Assembly: GCA_011390085.1 (NCBI GenBank) | Contig: JAABTB010000065.1 | Span: 1-9,062 of the forward strand | Reading direction: 5' to 3' | Source: Desulfobacula sp. | Lineage (GTDB): Bacteria > Desulfobacterota > Desulfobacteria > Desulfobacterales > Desulfobacteraceae | Length of the DNA: 9,062 nucleotides | In this document: positions 1 through 6,468 of the stretch, in pieces | Layout of the letters: every line of letters begins with the position of its first letter | Position numbering within the stretch: the first letter of the stretch is position 1 | The notes under the pieces: generated by a model | What the model was told of the DNA's origin: nothing | The model's database searches: none | Seen by the model: the letters and a program-made list of their open reading frames with translations, nothing else | Position numbers and translations under genes: made by a program

Positions 1-35
1 ATAAAAAGGGCTTTCAGTCGAATCTGAAAGCCCTT
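1..35 (-). terminator. Intrinsic terminator downstream of tRNA-Val
   Basis: On the minus strand the sequence forms a perfect hairpin. A 10-bp stem (arms 24-33 and 8-17, GGGCTTTCAG against CTGAAAGCCC) encloses a 6-base loop, and A/T pairs can extend it to 12 bp. It is followed at once by TTTTTAT running to the window edge. It begins about 10 bases after the tRNA CCA end, so it most likely ends the tRNA transcript and any read-through from the operon upstream. In the plus direction the hairpin is followed by only two T, so it should act mainly on the minus strand. Confidence 0.9.
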
Positions 36-44
36 AAAAATTTC

Positions 45-119
45 TGGTAGGCACGAGCGGGGTTGAACCGCTGACTTCTACCGTGTCGAGGTAGCACTCT
101 ACCACTGAGTTACGCGCCT
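45..119 (-). tRNA. tRNA-Val (anticodon GAC), CCA encoded
   Basis: A complete 75-base cloverleaf can be drawn on the minus strand. The acceptor stem is AGGCGCG/CGTGCCT (one G-T wobble), the D stem ACTC/GAGT, the anticodon stem CTACC/GGTAG, the variable loop 5 bases, and the T stem AGCGG/CCGCT with loop TTCAACC. The discriminator is A and CCA is encoded. The 7-base anticodon loop is TCGACAC, which places GAC at positions 34-36 (valine, codons GTC/GTT); the A73 discriminator also fits valine. Position 33 is C where nearly all tRNAs have U. A register that restores U33 (reading CGA, serine) breaks the anticodon stem and would also lack the long variable arm of tRNA-Ser. The gene sits 55 bases after the exported-protein gene on the same strand, with its own probable promoter and a strong terminator. 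Confidence 0.93.
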
Positions 120-132
120 GAATCGTTATGTT

Positions 133-161
133 CTATTAACAAAACACGGTATCCGTGTCAA
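133..161 (-). promoter_or_regulatory. Probable sigma70-type promoter of tRNA-Val
   Basis: On the minus strand there is a perfect TTGACA (156-161), a 17-base spacer and TAATAG (133-138) as a weaker -10. The predicted start would lie about six bases before the tRNA 5' end, a usual position for a tRNA promoter. The -35 and spacer overlap the hairpin that follows the preceding gene. The -10 matches the consensus at only about half its positions, so this is a prediction. Confidence 0.55.
138..159 (-). terminator. Possible weak intrinsic terminator of the htpG operon
   Basis: Sixteen bases after the stop codon of the exported-protein gene, the minus strand reads GACACGG-ATA-CCGTGTT (159 to 143, 7 bp with a terminal G-T pair), followed by a T-rich run TTTTGTT that starts within the last stem bases. 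The stem is short and the loop only three bases, so termination may be partial, letting some transcripts continue into the tRNA. It shares bases with the predicted tRNA promoter. Confidence 0.5.
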
Positions 162-174
162 GAAAAACTCTTCA

Positions 175-1434
175 TCAGGGGGCTTCCTTTTTTTCCTCCG
201 GTATGGGTGCCGGGTTCCGGCGGGTTTCCGGGCCAGGCACCTCTTCTTTTTCGATGAAGCGGAGGGTGACCCGTTCGTCGGTTACGTCTGTAATTTCAAG
301 GCCAAAGGCGTCAAAGGTCTTGAGCATGACGGCATCGGCAAACCGAGAGGGGGGGCCTTTGTACAGGATTTGCACAAGGGCGCTGTTGGATCCGATTTCT
401 TTTTGCAGCATGCTTGTGAATTCCGGCATTTCCCTGAGCCTCTGCTTTAATGCGATAAACCGTGGAAGAAAATTATCCCCGGACAGGCTGAGAAAAAAGG
501 AGGATTCCTTTCTTAACGTTTGAACCCAATAGGCGTTGATTTTTTCAGTCAGATTCTTGGCCGACAGGTCTGCGGCCGAAGCAAGGGCCTGTTTATGGCC
601 TTCCTCTTCTGAATCGCTCTTTGCCGCGGCTTGAACCGTTGAGACAATCTTTTTTTCCCCGGTATGGACATCATAGGCCTCCATCAGAATTTGGGCGTCA
701 AAAGTTTTTTCTTCCCCCATACGGTTGATGGCCAAGGATACGGCCGCATGCCCGAAAACGATCATATCCGCCTTCATTTCCCGGCCAAGGAGTTTTGCCG
801 CGCCAATATCTTCCATTGAATGAAAGGAAATATCATAAAAAGAGGGGTCAGGGCGTTCAGGGCCGGTCCCGGCAACGGCAAATCCCTCCCGGGTCATTTG
901 TTCGATCATGACCTCTTCCACCAGAGAGGTATAAGAATCAGGATCATTGCCCCACCAGTATCGGGGCAGATCTTCCGACGGGGTTTTTTCAGAAATGAAA
1001 AACATGAGAACAGGCCTATCTTTTCCGGCATCCAGAATTTTTGCCTGGGTCAATGTCTTTTCCAGCAGATCAAGATTGACCCTGGATTCTACTGCCACAA
1101 GGGAAGCGCTTATATTTTGAACATCACCCAGAACCCGGTAGGTGATAATAAAATCCGAGGGACGCGACAGAATCTCGCTGTACAAAAAATCCAGATTGGA
1201 GGCCAGAACCTGACTTGTCAACAGTTCTGAAATCGCATTCTGAACCGCAGCCCCCAAGGCATCGGAAATGGCACCCTGCTTTGCCTGCTGGATGTTTTGG
1301 CCGGCAATGATTCTCCGGCCGGTGGTCACAGTGGTGAACACCCCGGAATCCTTTGACGCATAGACTGAGCCGGCAAAGATCCAGAAACAGAGAAAACAGA
1401 CAAGACCCCTTGCGGCTTTTGTTTTTTTAGCCAT
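175..1434 (-). CDS. Exported FlgT/LPP20-like protein of unknown function
   Basis: A 419-residue protein not assigned to a named gene. The N-terminus (residues 1-26) is a signal peptide: MAKKTK, a hydrophobic stretch through FCFWIF, and a VYA cleavage site before SKD, so the product should be periplasmic or outer-membrane-associated. There is no lipobox cysteine after the hydrophobic core. Residues about 33-75 (a TG-containing strand, then AKQGAISDALGAAVQNAI) have the look of the FlgT N-terminal/LPP20 fold. The middle (about 145-300) resembles the CsgG/TolB-like region of such proteins. About 305-400 looks like a third alpha/beta domain, followed by a Pro/Glu/Lys-rich tail. I chose the ATG at 1434 because it has a Shine-Dalgarno AAAGGTG seven bases upstream; a TTG at 1455 in the same frame would overlap the upstream gene and has no clear site. 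The gene starts four bases after the polyprenyl synthase stop. The family assignment rests on pattern only. A role in flagellum or envelope assembly is possible but unproven. Confidence 0.85.
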   Translation of the reverse strand: MAKKTKAARGLVCFLCFWIFAGSVYASKDSGVFTTVTTGRRIIAGQNIQQAKQGAISDALGAAVQNAISELLTSQVLASNLDFLYSEILSRPSDFIITYRVLGDVQNISASLVAVESRVNLDLLEKTLTQAKILDAGKDRPVLMFFISEKTPSEDLPRYWWGNDPDSYTSLVEEVMIEQMTREGFAVAGTGPERPDPSFYDISFHSMEDIGAAKLLGREMKADMIVFGHAAVSLAINRMGEEKTFDAQILMEAYDVHTGEKKIVSTVQAAAKSDSEEEGHKQALASAADLSAKNLTEKINAYWVQTLRKESSFFLSLSGDNFLPRFIALKQRLREMPEFTSMLQKEIGSNSALVQILYKGPPSRFADAVMLKTFDAFGLEITDVTDERVTLRFIEKEEVPGPETRRNPAPIPEEKKEAP

Positions 1435-1438
1435 TCGT

Positions 1439-2422
1439 TTACACCTTTCTTTCAATGGAATACCCTGCGATCAGGCCCAAAATCTCTTTGGACGGCCCTT
1501 CTTCAAATTCTTCCAGGCATTGGACGGCTTTTTGGACATGAACCTGCGCACATTGACGGGTATAGTCAATGCCTTTGTACTGGATCAATTTTTCCGTGAA
1601 CCGTTCAAATGCGGTTGGTTTGAATACGGGGTCCCTAATGATTTTTTCCATCCAGACCCTGTCCTCCGGCGAAGCATGGGCAAGACTGTAAATCACGGGC
1701 AGGGTGAGTTTGCCTTCACGGATGTCTGCACCGGGAATTTTCCCCAGGGCTTCTTTTGTGCCGGTATAATCCAGGAGATCATCGGCCATTTGAAAGGCCA
1801 TGCCCGTGTGAAAACCATATCGCTTCAAGGCCTCCTGTTTTTCCCCGGATGCCCGGGCAAGGATGGCCCCGCTGTGGCAGGCGCCCTGGATCAGGACAGC
1901 CGTCTTTTTTTCAATGACATCCAGGTATTCTTCTTCCGTCAGATCCAGTTTGCCCTTTTTTTCAAGCTGATTGATTTCACCCTGGGACATGTCCCTGGTA
2001 ATGCCGGCAATGACGGTGATAATATCCGGCTGCCGGGTCCTTGCGGCCAGATCCAGGGCCCTGGCCAGAAGAAAATCCCCGGTCAGAACCACTTTCGGAG
2101 CCGACCATTGGATGTGGGCCGCTTTTTTCCCCCGTCTTGTATCAGCCTTGTCCACCACATCGTCATGAAGAAGGGTGGCGGCATGCAAATATTCAAAAAG
2201 GGTGGAAAATTCTATTTCAAATCCATTGGCATAGCCGCAGAGCCTTGCGCTGTGGATCATCAAAAGGGGCCGCAGCCGCTTTCCGCCGCTGAACAGAAGG
2301 TGGGAGGCAATCTCCCGGACCAGTTCCAGGTTGGGGTCCAACTGCATTTCAAGGGCGGTTTCAACCGTTTCAAGGTCTTTTCTTGTCAATTCAATGATTC
2401 TTGATTTCAGGTCCTTTGTCAT
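1439..2422 (-). CDS. ispB: Long-chain polyprenyl diphosphate synthase
   Basis: A 327-residue all-trans prenyltransferase that extends farnesyl or geranylgeranyl diphosphate with isopentenyl diphosphate. The product would be the long side chain of the respiratory quinone (menaquinone in most anaerobes). Visible motifs are GGKRLRP at 46-52 (diphosphate binding), the first aspartate-rich motif HDDVVD at 86-91 followed by the RRG at 96-98, and the second motif DDLLD at 214-218, with GKLTLP near 237-242. The residue five before the first motif is a small alanine (A82), as in octaprenyl synthases, where short-chain enzymes have bulky aromatics; this supports a long product. Length fits the family (about 320-325). 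The ATG overlaps the rimO stop as ATGA, so translation is probably coupled. The exact chain length cannot be read from sequence, so the symbol is by closest type (octaprenyl/heptaprenyl/solanesyl are alternatives). Confidence 0.93.
   Translation of the reverse strand: MTKDLKSRIIELTRKDLETVETALEMQLDPNLELVREIASHLLFSGGKRLRPLLMIHSARLCGYANGFEIEFSTLFEYLHAATLLHDDVVDKADTRRGKKAAHIQWSAPKVVLTGDFLLARALDLAARTRQPDIITVIAGITRDMSQGEINQLEKKGKLDLTEEEYLDVIEKKTAVLIQGACHSGAILARASGEKQEALKRYGFHTGMAFQMADDLLDYTGTKEALGKIPGADIREGKLTLPVIYSLAHASPEDRVWMEKIIRDPVFKPTAFERFTEKLIQYKGIDYTRQCAQVHVQKAVQCLEEFEEGPSKEILGLIAGYSIERKV
1442..1448 (-). promoter_or_regulatory. Ribosome binding site deciding the exported-protein start
   Basis: AAAGGTG on the minus strand lies seven bases before the ATG at 1434. 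It overlaps the end of the upstream coding region (its last G is part of the final GTG codon before TAA), which suggests translational coupling and favours 1434 over the TTG at 1455. Confidence 0.7.
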
Positions 2423-3741
2423 GCAAGCTCTCCGGCAATATCATATTCAAACGCATCCGTAATTCTTACCTTAACAAAGGTCCCTATTTCAAGCCCGTCG
2501 GCATAAATAAAGGTCACCCCATCCACCTCCGGGGCCTGGAACCGGGTCCGGCCGATATAGACCCCGGGCTCGGGATTTTCTTCCACCAGGACCTCGAATA
2601 TTTTTCCCACGTGGCCTTCATTAATGACCAGGGAGATTTTGGCCTGGGCTTCCATGATCCGGTCGTGGCGGATTTCTGCAATTTCAGCGGGGACATGGTC
2701 CTTTAGTCGATGGGATTTTAAATCCTCCGAATCCGAATAGATAAATACCCCGAGATGATCAAACCGGATATCCCGGATGAATTTCATTAGAATCTTGAAA
2801 TCCGCCTCGGTTTCACCGGGAAATCCCACAATCAAGGTGGTTCTTAGGGCTGCCTCCGGGTCAATCCATTTTATGGTTTCAAACAAGGTATAAAGATCTT
2901 CAACGGTATAGGGCCGCCCCATTTTTTTGAGTATGTGGGAGGAGGCATGCTGGATGGGAACATCATAATAGGAAGCAATGTTCTTATGGTCTTTCACCGT
3001 CCGGATCACCTGCTCCGTAAGGGTTTCCGGATGGGTGTACAAAAAACGGACCCAGGCCTCTTTGTTGTCAAGGGCCTTGGCCAGCCCGGCCAGCACCTGG
3101 TCAAACCCGGTTCCGTCTTTCAAATCCCGGCCATAATCCGTTGTGTTTTCAGCCGTCAGAATGATTTCCTTTACCCCTTGATCCACGAGGCCCTCCGATT
3201 CCCTTAAAATATCGGCAACAGGTCTTGATCGCTGGGCGCCCCTGAGTTTCGGGATAATACAATAGGTGCAGAGCCGGTTGCAGCCTTCCGACACCTTGAC
3301 ATAGGCAAAATGGTCTGAAAGCAGTTCCCGCTGTTCGGACATATCCTGGAAGGCTCTTTGATTGGGATCGGTAAAAAGGGTTAAGGCTTCCCTGCTCTCC
3401 ACCGCCTCTACAATCCGTTCGCAGGCGGCCGTACCGAGGAAAGCATCCACTTCCGGCAGGGTGGCCGTCAGATCCGGATCATCCTTATACCTCTGTGCCA
3501 GGCACCCGGTGGCGATGAGCCGTTTGCAAGCCCCGGTTTTCTTGTATTCCGCCATTTCCAGGATAACATCAACAGCCTCATCCGAGGCTGTTGATATGAA
3601 TCCGCAGGTGTTGACGATGATCACCTCGGCCAGGGCCGGATCAGGGGTCAGGGTGTGGCCCCTGGCCGCCAGCTTTCCCAGCATGATCTCGCTGTCCACC
3701 TGGTTTCTGGAGCATCCCAGGGTTTCAAGGAAAATCATCAT
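2419..3741 (-). CDS. rimO: Ribosomal protein S12 methylthiotransferase RimO
   Basis: A 440-residue radical-SAM methylthiotransferase that adds a methylthio group to the conserved aspartate of ribosomal protein S12, using two [4Fe-4S] clusters. Domains in order: an N-terminal MTTase domain with cluster cysteines C10 (in [11 protein letters not shown]), C46 (NTCGF) and C80 (GCLAQ); a radical-SAM core with CNRLCTYC (C154, C158, C161); and a C-terminal TRAM-like domain from about residue 375. [11 protein letters not shown] and the sequence after the SAM cysteines (IIPKLRG) favour RimO over its tRNA-modifying relative MiaB. Length is normal. The start at 3741 overlaps the htpG stop by four bases (ATGA). 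A second ATG directly follows at 3738, so the first residue could be either Met. No strong Shine-Dalgarno is visible, so translation probably relies on coupling to htpG. Confidence 0.96.
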   Translation of the reverse strand: MMIFLETLGCSRNQVDSEIMLGKLAARGHTLTPDPALAEVIIVNTCGFISTASDEAVDVILEMAEYKKTGACKRLIATGCLAQRYKDDPDLTATLPEVDAFLGTAACERIVEAVESREALTLFTDPNQRAFQDMSEQRELLSDHFAYVKVSEGCNRLCTYCIIPKLRGAQRSRPVADILRESEGLVDQGVKEIILTAENTTDYGRDLKDGTGFDQVLAGLAKALDNKEAWVRFLYTHPETLTEQVIRTVKDHKNIASYYDVPIQHASSHILKKMGRPYTVEDLYTLFETIKWIDPEAALRTTLIVGFPGETEADFKILMKFIRDIRFDHLGVFIYSDSEDLKSHRLKDHVPAEIAEIRHDRIMEAQAKISLVINEGHVGKIFEVLVEENPEPGVYIGRTRFQAPEVDGVTFIYADGLEIGTFVKVRITDAFEYDIAGELA

Positions 3742-5660
3742 AGGTTTTTGGCCATGAGATCCCCCATTTGCTTTGAGAATCTTGCCGGATTATCCAGTTT
3801 CCCGCCTTCGCTGATGACGGCAATATCCAGGAGGAGTTCACTGTAATCCTTGAGCACCGGGTTGGTGGTATCGGTTTCAAAGATGGCCTTCATTTTAACC
3901 AGGACCGGGTGGTTGACATTGACTTCCATGACCCGCTTCTGTTCCGGACTCTTCTGGCCCGAAGCCTTGAGGATTTTTTCCATATAGGCGCTCATGCCCC
4001 AGGCATCGCCGGACAGGCAGGAAACGGAATCCGTCAGCCTGGCGGAGACCACCACATCCTTGACCTTGTCTTCCAGCTTGCCTTTCAGGAAGGACAGGAG
4101 AGCCGAGTATTCATTTTTCTTTGCATCATCCACCTTATCCAGGTCCAGGTCCCCTTTTTCCGCACTCTTGAGTGTTTTTTCCTTGTAGTCGTGAAGGGAC
4201 TGGGTCACCCATTCGTCAATGGGGTCCACCATCAGGATAACTTCATAATCCTTTGCTTTCAGGGATTCCAGCAAAGGGGAGTTGATGAGGGAGGTCAGGT
4301 TTTCTCCGGTCAGGTAATAGATTTCCTTCTGGCCTTCCTTCATATTGGCGATATATTCATCCAGGGTGACATATTTGCCCTCGGATTTTGTGGTCTTGTA
4401 TCTGAGGAGGGCCGCCAGCCTTTCTTTGTTTTCAAAATCCGTGGGAATGCCGGCTTTCAGGGCCTGGCCGAATTCATTATAAAATTCTTCGTATTTTTCC
4501 TTTTCCATCCCTTCCAGAACGGAGAAAATCTGTTTCACCAGGTTTTTCCGGATATTCCGGACCAGGCGGTCTTCCTGGAGGATCTCCCGGCTCACGTTCA
4601 GGTTCAGGTCCGGCGCATCCACAATGCCCTGGACAAAGCCCAGGTATTCGGGCAGCAGTTCCTTGCAGTCATCCATGATAAAGACGCGTTTGCAGTACAA
4701 TTGCATGCCGTGCTTCCGCTCGGGCCGGAACATATCAAAGGGGGCCTTGGACGGCAGGTACATGAGGACATCGTATTCCGTCACCCCTTCGAACCGCTTG
4801 TGGATGATCTCCAGGGGTTTGTCCCAATTATGGCTGATATGTTTATAGAATTCTTCATGCTCTTCCTGGGTGACATCTTCCTTGGCCTTGGACCAGATGG
4901 CTTTCCGGGAATTCAGGGTTTCGTCCTTCCGGATTTTCCGGAAGGTGTCGCCGATGGGTTTGCCGCTGGAATCCTTGATGATTTCATTTTCAGGGATGGG
5001 TTCGCTGGTTTCCACATTCATGATGATGGGATAGCTGACAAAGTCTGAATGTTTTTTAACAATCTGCCGGATGGTATATTCTTCCGTAAAATCCTGATCC
5101 CCTTCTTCCTGTTCTTTCAGGAAAAGGGTGATGGTGGTGCCCCGTTTTTCCTTTTCAATATCTTCCACCGCATAGGACCCCTTACCGTCGGATTCCCAGC
5201 GGACTCCCTGTTTTTCGTCCGGAGCCCGGGTTTCGAGAACCACCTTGTCCGCCACAATAAAGGCCGAATAAAAGCCCACCCCGAACTGGCCGATGAGTTC
5301 CGGTGTCAGAAGATTGTCTTTTTTGGATTTTTCAAGGGCCTTCATAAAGGCGGCTGTTCCGGACTGGGCAATGGTGCCGATATTCTCATTGACCTCATCC
5401 ATGGTCATGCCGATCCCATTGTCCGAGATCTGGAAGGTTTTTTTCTCAGGATCAAGGGTGAGCCGGATATGGAAGTCATTGTCGTCGCTGAACAGTTCCG
5501 GCTGGGTCTGCTCTTTGAACCTGGCCTTGTCAATGGCATCCGAGGCATTTGAGATCAATTCCCGGACAAAAATTTCCCGGTTGGAATACAATGAATTAAT
5601 GATCAGATGCAGCAGTTGCTGCACTTCGGCTTTGAATTTACGTGTTTTTTTGGTTCCCAT
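3738..5660 (-). CDS. htpG: Molecular chaperone HtpG (bacterial Hsp90)
   Basis: A 640-residue ATP-dependent cytosolic chaperone that works as a dimer, remodelling client proteins with the DnaK system. The N-terminal GHKL ATPase domain shows [12 protein letters not shown] with catalytic E34 and Mg-binding N38, DNGIGM at 80-85, the lid motif GQFGVGF at 124-130 and GTTITLFL further on. The middle domain follows (e.g. [16 protein letters not shown], carrying the catalytic-loop arginine region), then the C-terminal dimerisation domain. It has no eukaryotic charged linker or MEEVD tail, as expected in bacteria. Length is close to E. coli HtpG (624). I chose the ATG at 5660 because AGGAG lies five bases upstream; an in-frame TTG at 5678 lacks such a site. 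It is the first gene of the operon. No CIRCE element is seen upstream. Confidence 0.97.
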   Translation of the reverse strand: MGTKKTRKFKAEVQQLLHLIINSLYSNREIFVRELISNASDAIDKARFKEQTQPELFSDDNDFHIRLTLDPEKKTFQISDNGIGMTMDEVNENIGTIAQSGTAAFMKALEKSKKDNLLTPELIGQFGVGFYSAFIVADKVVLETRAPDEKQGVRWESDGKGSYAVEDIEKEKRGTTITLFLKEQEEGDQDFTEEYTIRQIVKKHSDFVSYPIIMNVETSEPIPENEIIKDSSGKPIGDTFRKIRKDETLNSRKAIWSKAKEDVTQEEHEEFYKHISHNWDKPLEIIHKRFEGVTEYDVLMYLPSKAPFDMFRPERKHGMQLYCKRVFIMDDCKELLPEYLGFVQGIVDAPDLNLNVSREILQEDRLVRNIRKNLVKQIFSVLEGMEKEKYEEFYNEFGQALKAGIPTDFENKERLAALLRYKTTKSEGKYVTLDEYIANMKEGQKEIYYLTGENLTSLINSPLLESLKAKDYEVILMVDPIDEWVTQSLHDYKEKTLKSAEKGDLDLDKVDDAKKNEYSALLSFLKGKLEDKVKDVVVSARLTDSVSCLSGDAWGMSAYMEKILKASGQKSPEQKRVMEVNVNHPVLVKMKAIFETDTTNPVLKDYSELLLDIAVISEGGKLDNPARFSKQMGDLMAKNL

Positions 5661-5664
5661 GTTC

Positions 5665-5670
5665 ACTCCT
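5665..5670 (-). promoter_or_regulatory. Ribosome binding site of htpG
   Basis: AGGAGT on the minus strand lies five bases before the ATG at 5660. It sets the start and argues against the in-frame TTG eighteen bases upstream, which would place this site inside the coding region. Confidence 0.8.
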
Positions 5671-5705
5671 GTTTTCAATTTTTACCGGTTAATAAATTTT
5701 TTCTA

Positions 5706-5734
5706 AATAATTATGGCAAAATCAAAAATGTCAA
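5706..5734 (-). promoter_or_regulatory. Probable sigma70-type promoter of the htpG operon
   Basis: The minus strand carries a perfect TTGACA (5729-5734), a 17-base AT-rich spacer and ATTATT (5706-5711) as the likely -10; the next-best register gives TTATTT at 18 bases. The start would be about 40 bases before the htpG ATG. The expected TTAGCACTC-N9-GAGTGCTAA CIRCE operator is absent, and I do not see a clear heat-shock sigma32 -10 (CCCCAT-like). Confidence 0.55.
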
Positions 5735-5738
5735 GGTA

Positions 5739-5753
5739 TGCACATGGCGTGCA
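5739..5753. promoter_or_regulatory. Dyad TGCAC-N5-GTGCA upstream of the htpG promoter
   Basis: A perfect 5+5 inverted repeat with a 5-base centre lies five bases upstream of the htpG -35, where an activator or repressor could bind. No regulator gene is next to it and the protein that would bind is unknown. Confidence 0.35.
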
Positions 5754-5845
5754 CAGGGCCAACGCACGTAAAATTTAAAAAGGCCCTATGTTCTGCCGGA
5801 TTATAGGTGTCGGTCAACCAAACATAACATTCTCCAAACAATCGT

Positions 5846-5861
5846 CATCTTTGTAAAGATG
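5846..5861. repeat. 16-bp palindrome CATCTTT-GT-AAAGATG
   Basis: A 7-bp perfect inverted repeat around a 2-base centre (5853-5854). The two-base centre is too short for an RNA hairpin loop without opening the inner pairs, so a protein-binding site is more likely than a terminator. There is no T tract next to it. Confidence 0.35.
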
Positions 5862-5966
5862 TGTTCATTTGGTTTTCATTTTGGAATAAACCAGAGACGA
5901 TGAAGTATCTTGAGTCTAAAGTGAACAGGAGTTGGTGAGGACCTCGGATGGGTTTATGTTTTTTTA

Positions 5967-5980
5967 GTTGATCGATCAAC
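5967..5980. promoter_or_regulatory. Perfect 14-bp palindrome GTTGATCGATCAAC, possible operator
   Basis: An uninterrupted 14-base perfect palindrome centred between 5973 and 5974, in otherwise AT-rich DNA about 95 bases before the predicted -35 of the oxidoreductase operon. Its form suits a dimeric regulator of the TetR, FadR/GntR or similar type. The binding protein is not in the window. Confidence 0.4.
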
Positions 5981-6074
5981 CATATGCAATATTCACAATT
6001 CAAATCATATCTCATAACTACTACTTCTTATTGTTTAAATAGGACATTTTTTCCAAATAAAAATTATTTTTTAC

Positions 6075-6104
6075 TTGACAATGCAATCAGGCTGCGGCTA
6101 TTTA
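6075..6104 (+). promoter_or_regulatory. Probable promoter of the 2-oxoacid oxidoreductase operon
   Basis: TTGACA (6075-6080) is a perfect -35. Eighteen bases later TATTTA (6099-6104) is a moderate -10; CTATTT at 17 bases is the alternative. It lies about 75-80 bases before the first start codon, giving a leader of about 70 bases. Confidence 0.5.
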
Positions 6105-6167
6105 TCAGCTATGAAATAGATACAGTAAAAGGGCCATATTTCATGAAGGGTTATCTTATTTTTAAAG

Positions 6168-6176
6168 AGGAGAGGG
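6168..6176 (+). promoter_or_regulatory. Ribosome binding site of the delta subunit
   Basis: AGGAGAGGG lies four bases before the ATG at 6181, with its core AGGAG eight bases away. It confirms this start over an open frame running in from 5984 in another reading frame. Confidence 0.7.
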
Positions 6177-6180
6177 TTGT

Positions 6181-6468
6181 ATGTCATCAAACAAGTATTT
6201 TAAGCATGAAGGACCGTGGTCGGATTCCAACGATCCCCTGATGTGTTCGGATACGGGGGACTGGCGAACCAAGCGGCCTGTCGTTGACAAGGACAAATGC
6301 ATATTCTGCGGCTTTTGTGCAATCTACTGTCCGATTCAGGTGATGGAGATGGTTGAGGAGTCCTGTTTTTCTCCCGACCTGGACTTTTGTAAGGGATGCG
6401 GGATCTGTGCCAAGGAATGTCCCAAAAATGCAATTTCCATGATGCCGGAGGGGGATTTTAAGAAATGA
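6181..6468 (+). CDS. 2-oxoacid:ferredoxin oxidoreductase, delta (ferredoxin) subunit
   Basis: A 95-residue iron-sulfur subunit that carries electrons from the TPP/cluster core to external ferredoxin. Two complete [4Fe-4S] motifs are visible: CxxCxxCxxxCP at C40, C43, C46, C50 and again at C70, C73, C76, C80. The N-terminal stretch of about 39 residues, with GDWRTKRPV just before the first cluster, is the extension typical of PorD/VorD subunits and separates it from a free bacterial ferredoxin. It is the first gene of the operon, with a strong ribosome binding site, and its stop overlaps the alpha start as ATGA. No cluster cysteine is missing. The symbol is left open because the substrate class (pyruvate, 2-oxoisovalerate, aryl-glyoxylate) is not decided. 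Confidence 0.93.
   Translation: MSSNKYFKHEGPWSDSNDPLMCSDTGDWRTKRPVVDKDKCIFCGFCAIYCPIQVMEMVEESCFSPDLDFCKGCGICAKECPKNAISMMPEGDFKK

Larger units (their letters stand above)
5735..6074. other. Intergenic region between divergent operons, no gene seen
   Basis: These roughly 340 bases lie between the htpG promoter and the oxidoreductase promoter and hold no convincing gene. Only short open stretches without ribosome binding sites occur. The content is regulatory-looking: several dyads (5739-5753, 5755-5787, 5846-5861, 5967-5980), short repeats such as TTCATTTGG/TTCATTTTGG (5865-5885) and CCAAACA twice (about 5819-5840). The right side, from about 5981, turns clearly AT-rich. No RNA gene or riboswitch was recognised. 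Confidence 0.6.

Noticed and set aside
45..119. tRNA 3' end as an integration site for a mobile element
   Set aside because: No integrase, second copy of the tRNA 3' end or change in gene style is visible within the window.
45..119. Reading the tRNA as tRNA-Ser(CGA) with a normal U33
   Set aside because: It would shift the anticodon stem out of pairing, and the 5-base variable loop excludes a serine tRNA.
1520..2404. A 294-codon open frame on the plus strand antisense to the polyprenyl synthase
   Set aside because: The opposite strand has all catalytic motifs of a known enzyme. This frame has no motif or start signal.
3909..5048. A 379-codon open frame on the plus strand antisense to htpG
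   Set aside because: It is the mirror of a clearly conserved htpG. Its product is low-complexity in look (rich in F, G, H, Q), has no recognisable domain and no ribosome binding site. It is explained by codon bias of the real gene.
5661..5740. CIRCE/HrcA operator or sigma32 heat-shock promoter for htpG
   Set aside because: No TTAGCACTC/GAGTGCTAA pair and no convincing CTTGAA-CCCCAT pair could be found. The best match is a sigma70-like promoter.
5984..6241. An 85-codon open frame running from the intergenic region into the delta subunit gene
   Set aside because: It has no ribosome binding site, contains the predicted promoter, uses AT-driven codons and overlaps the delta gene in a different frame.
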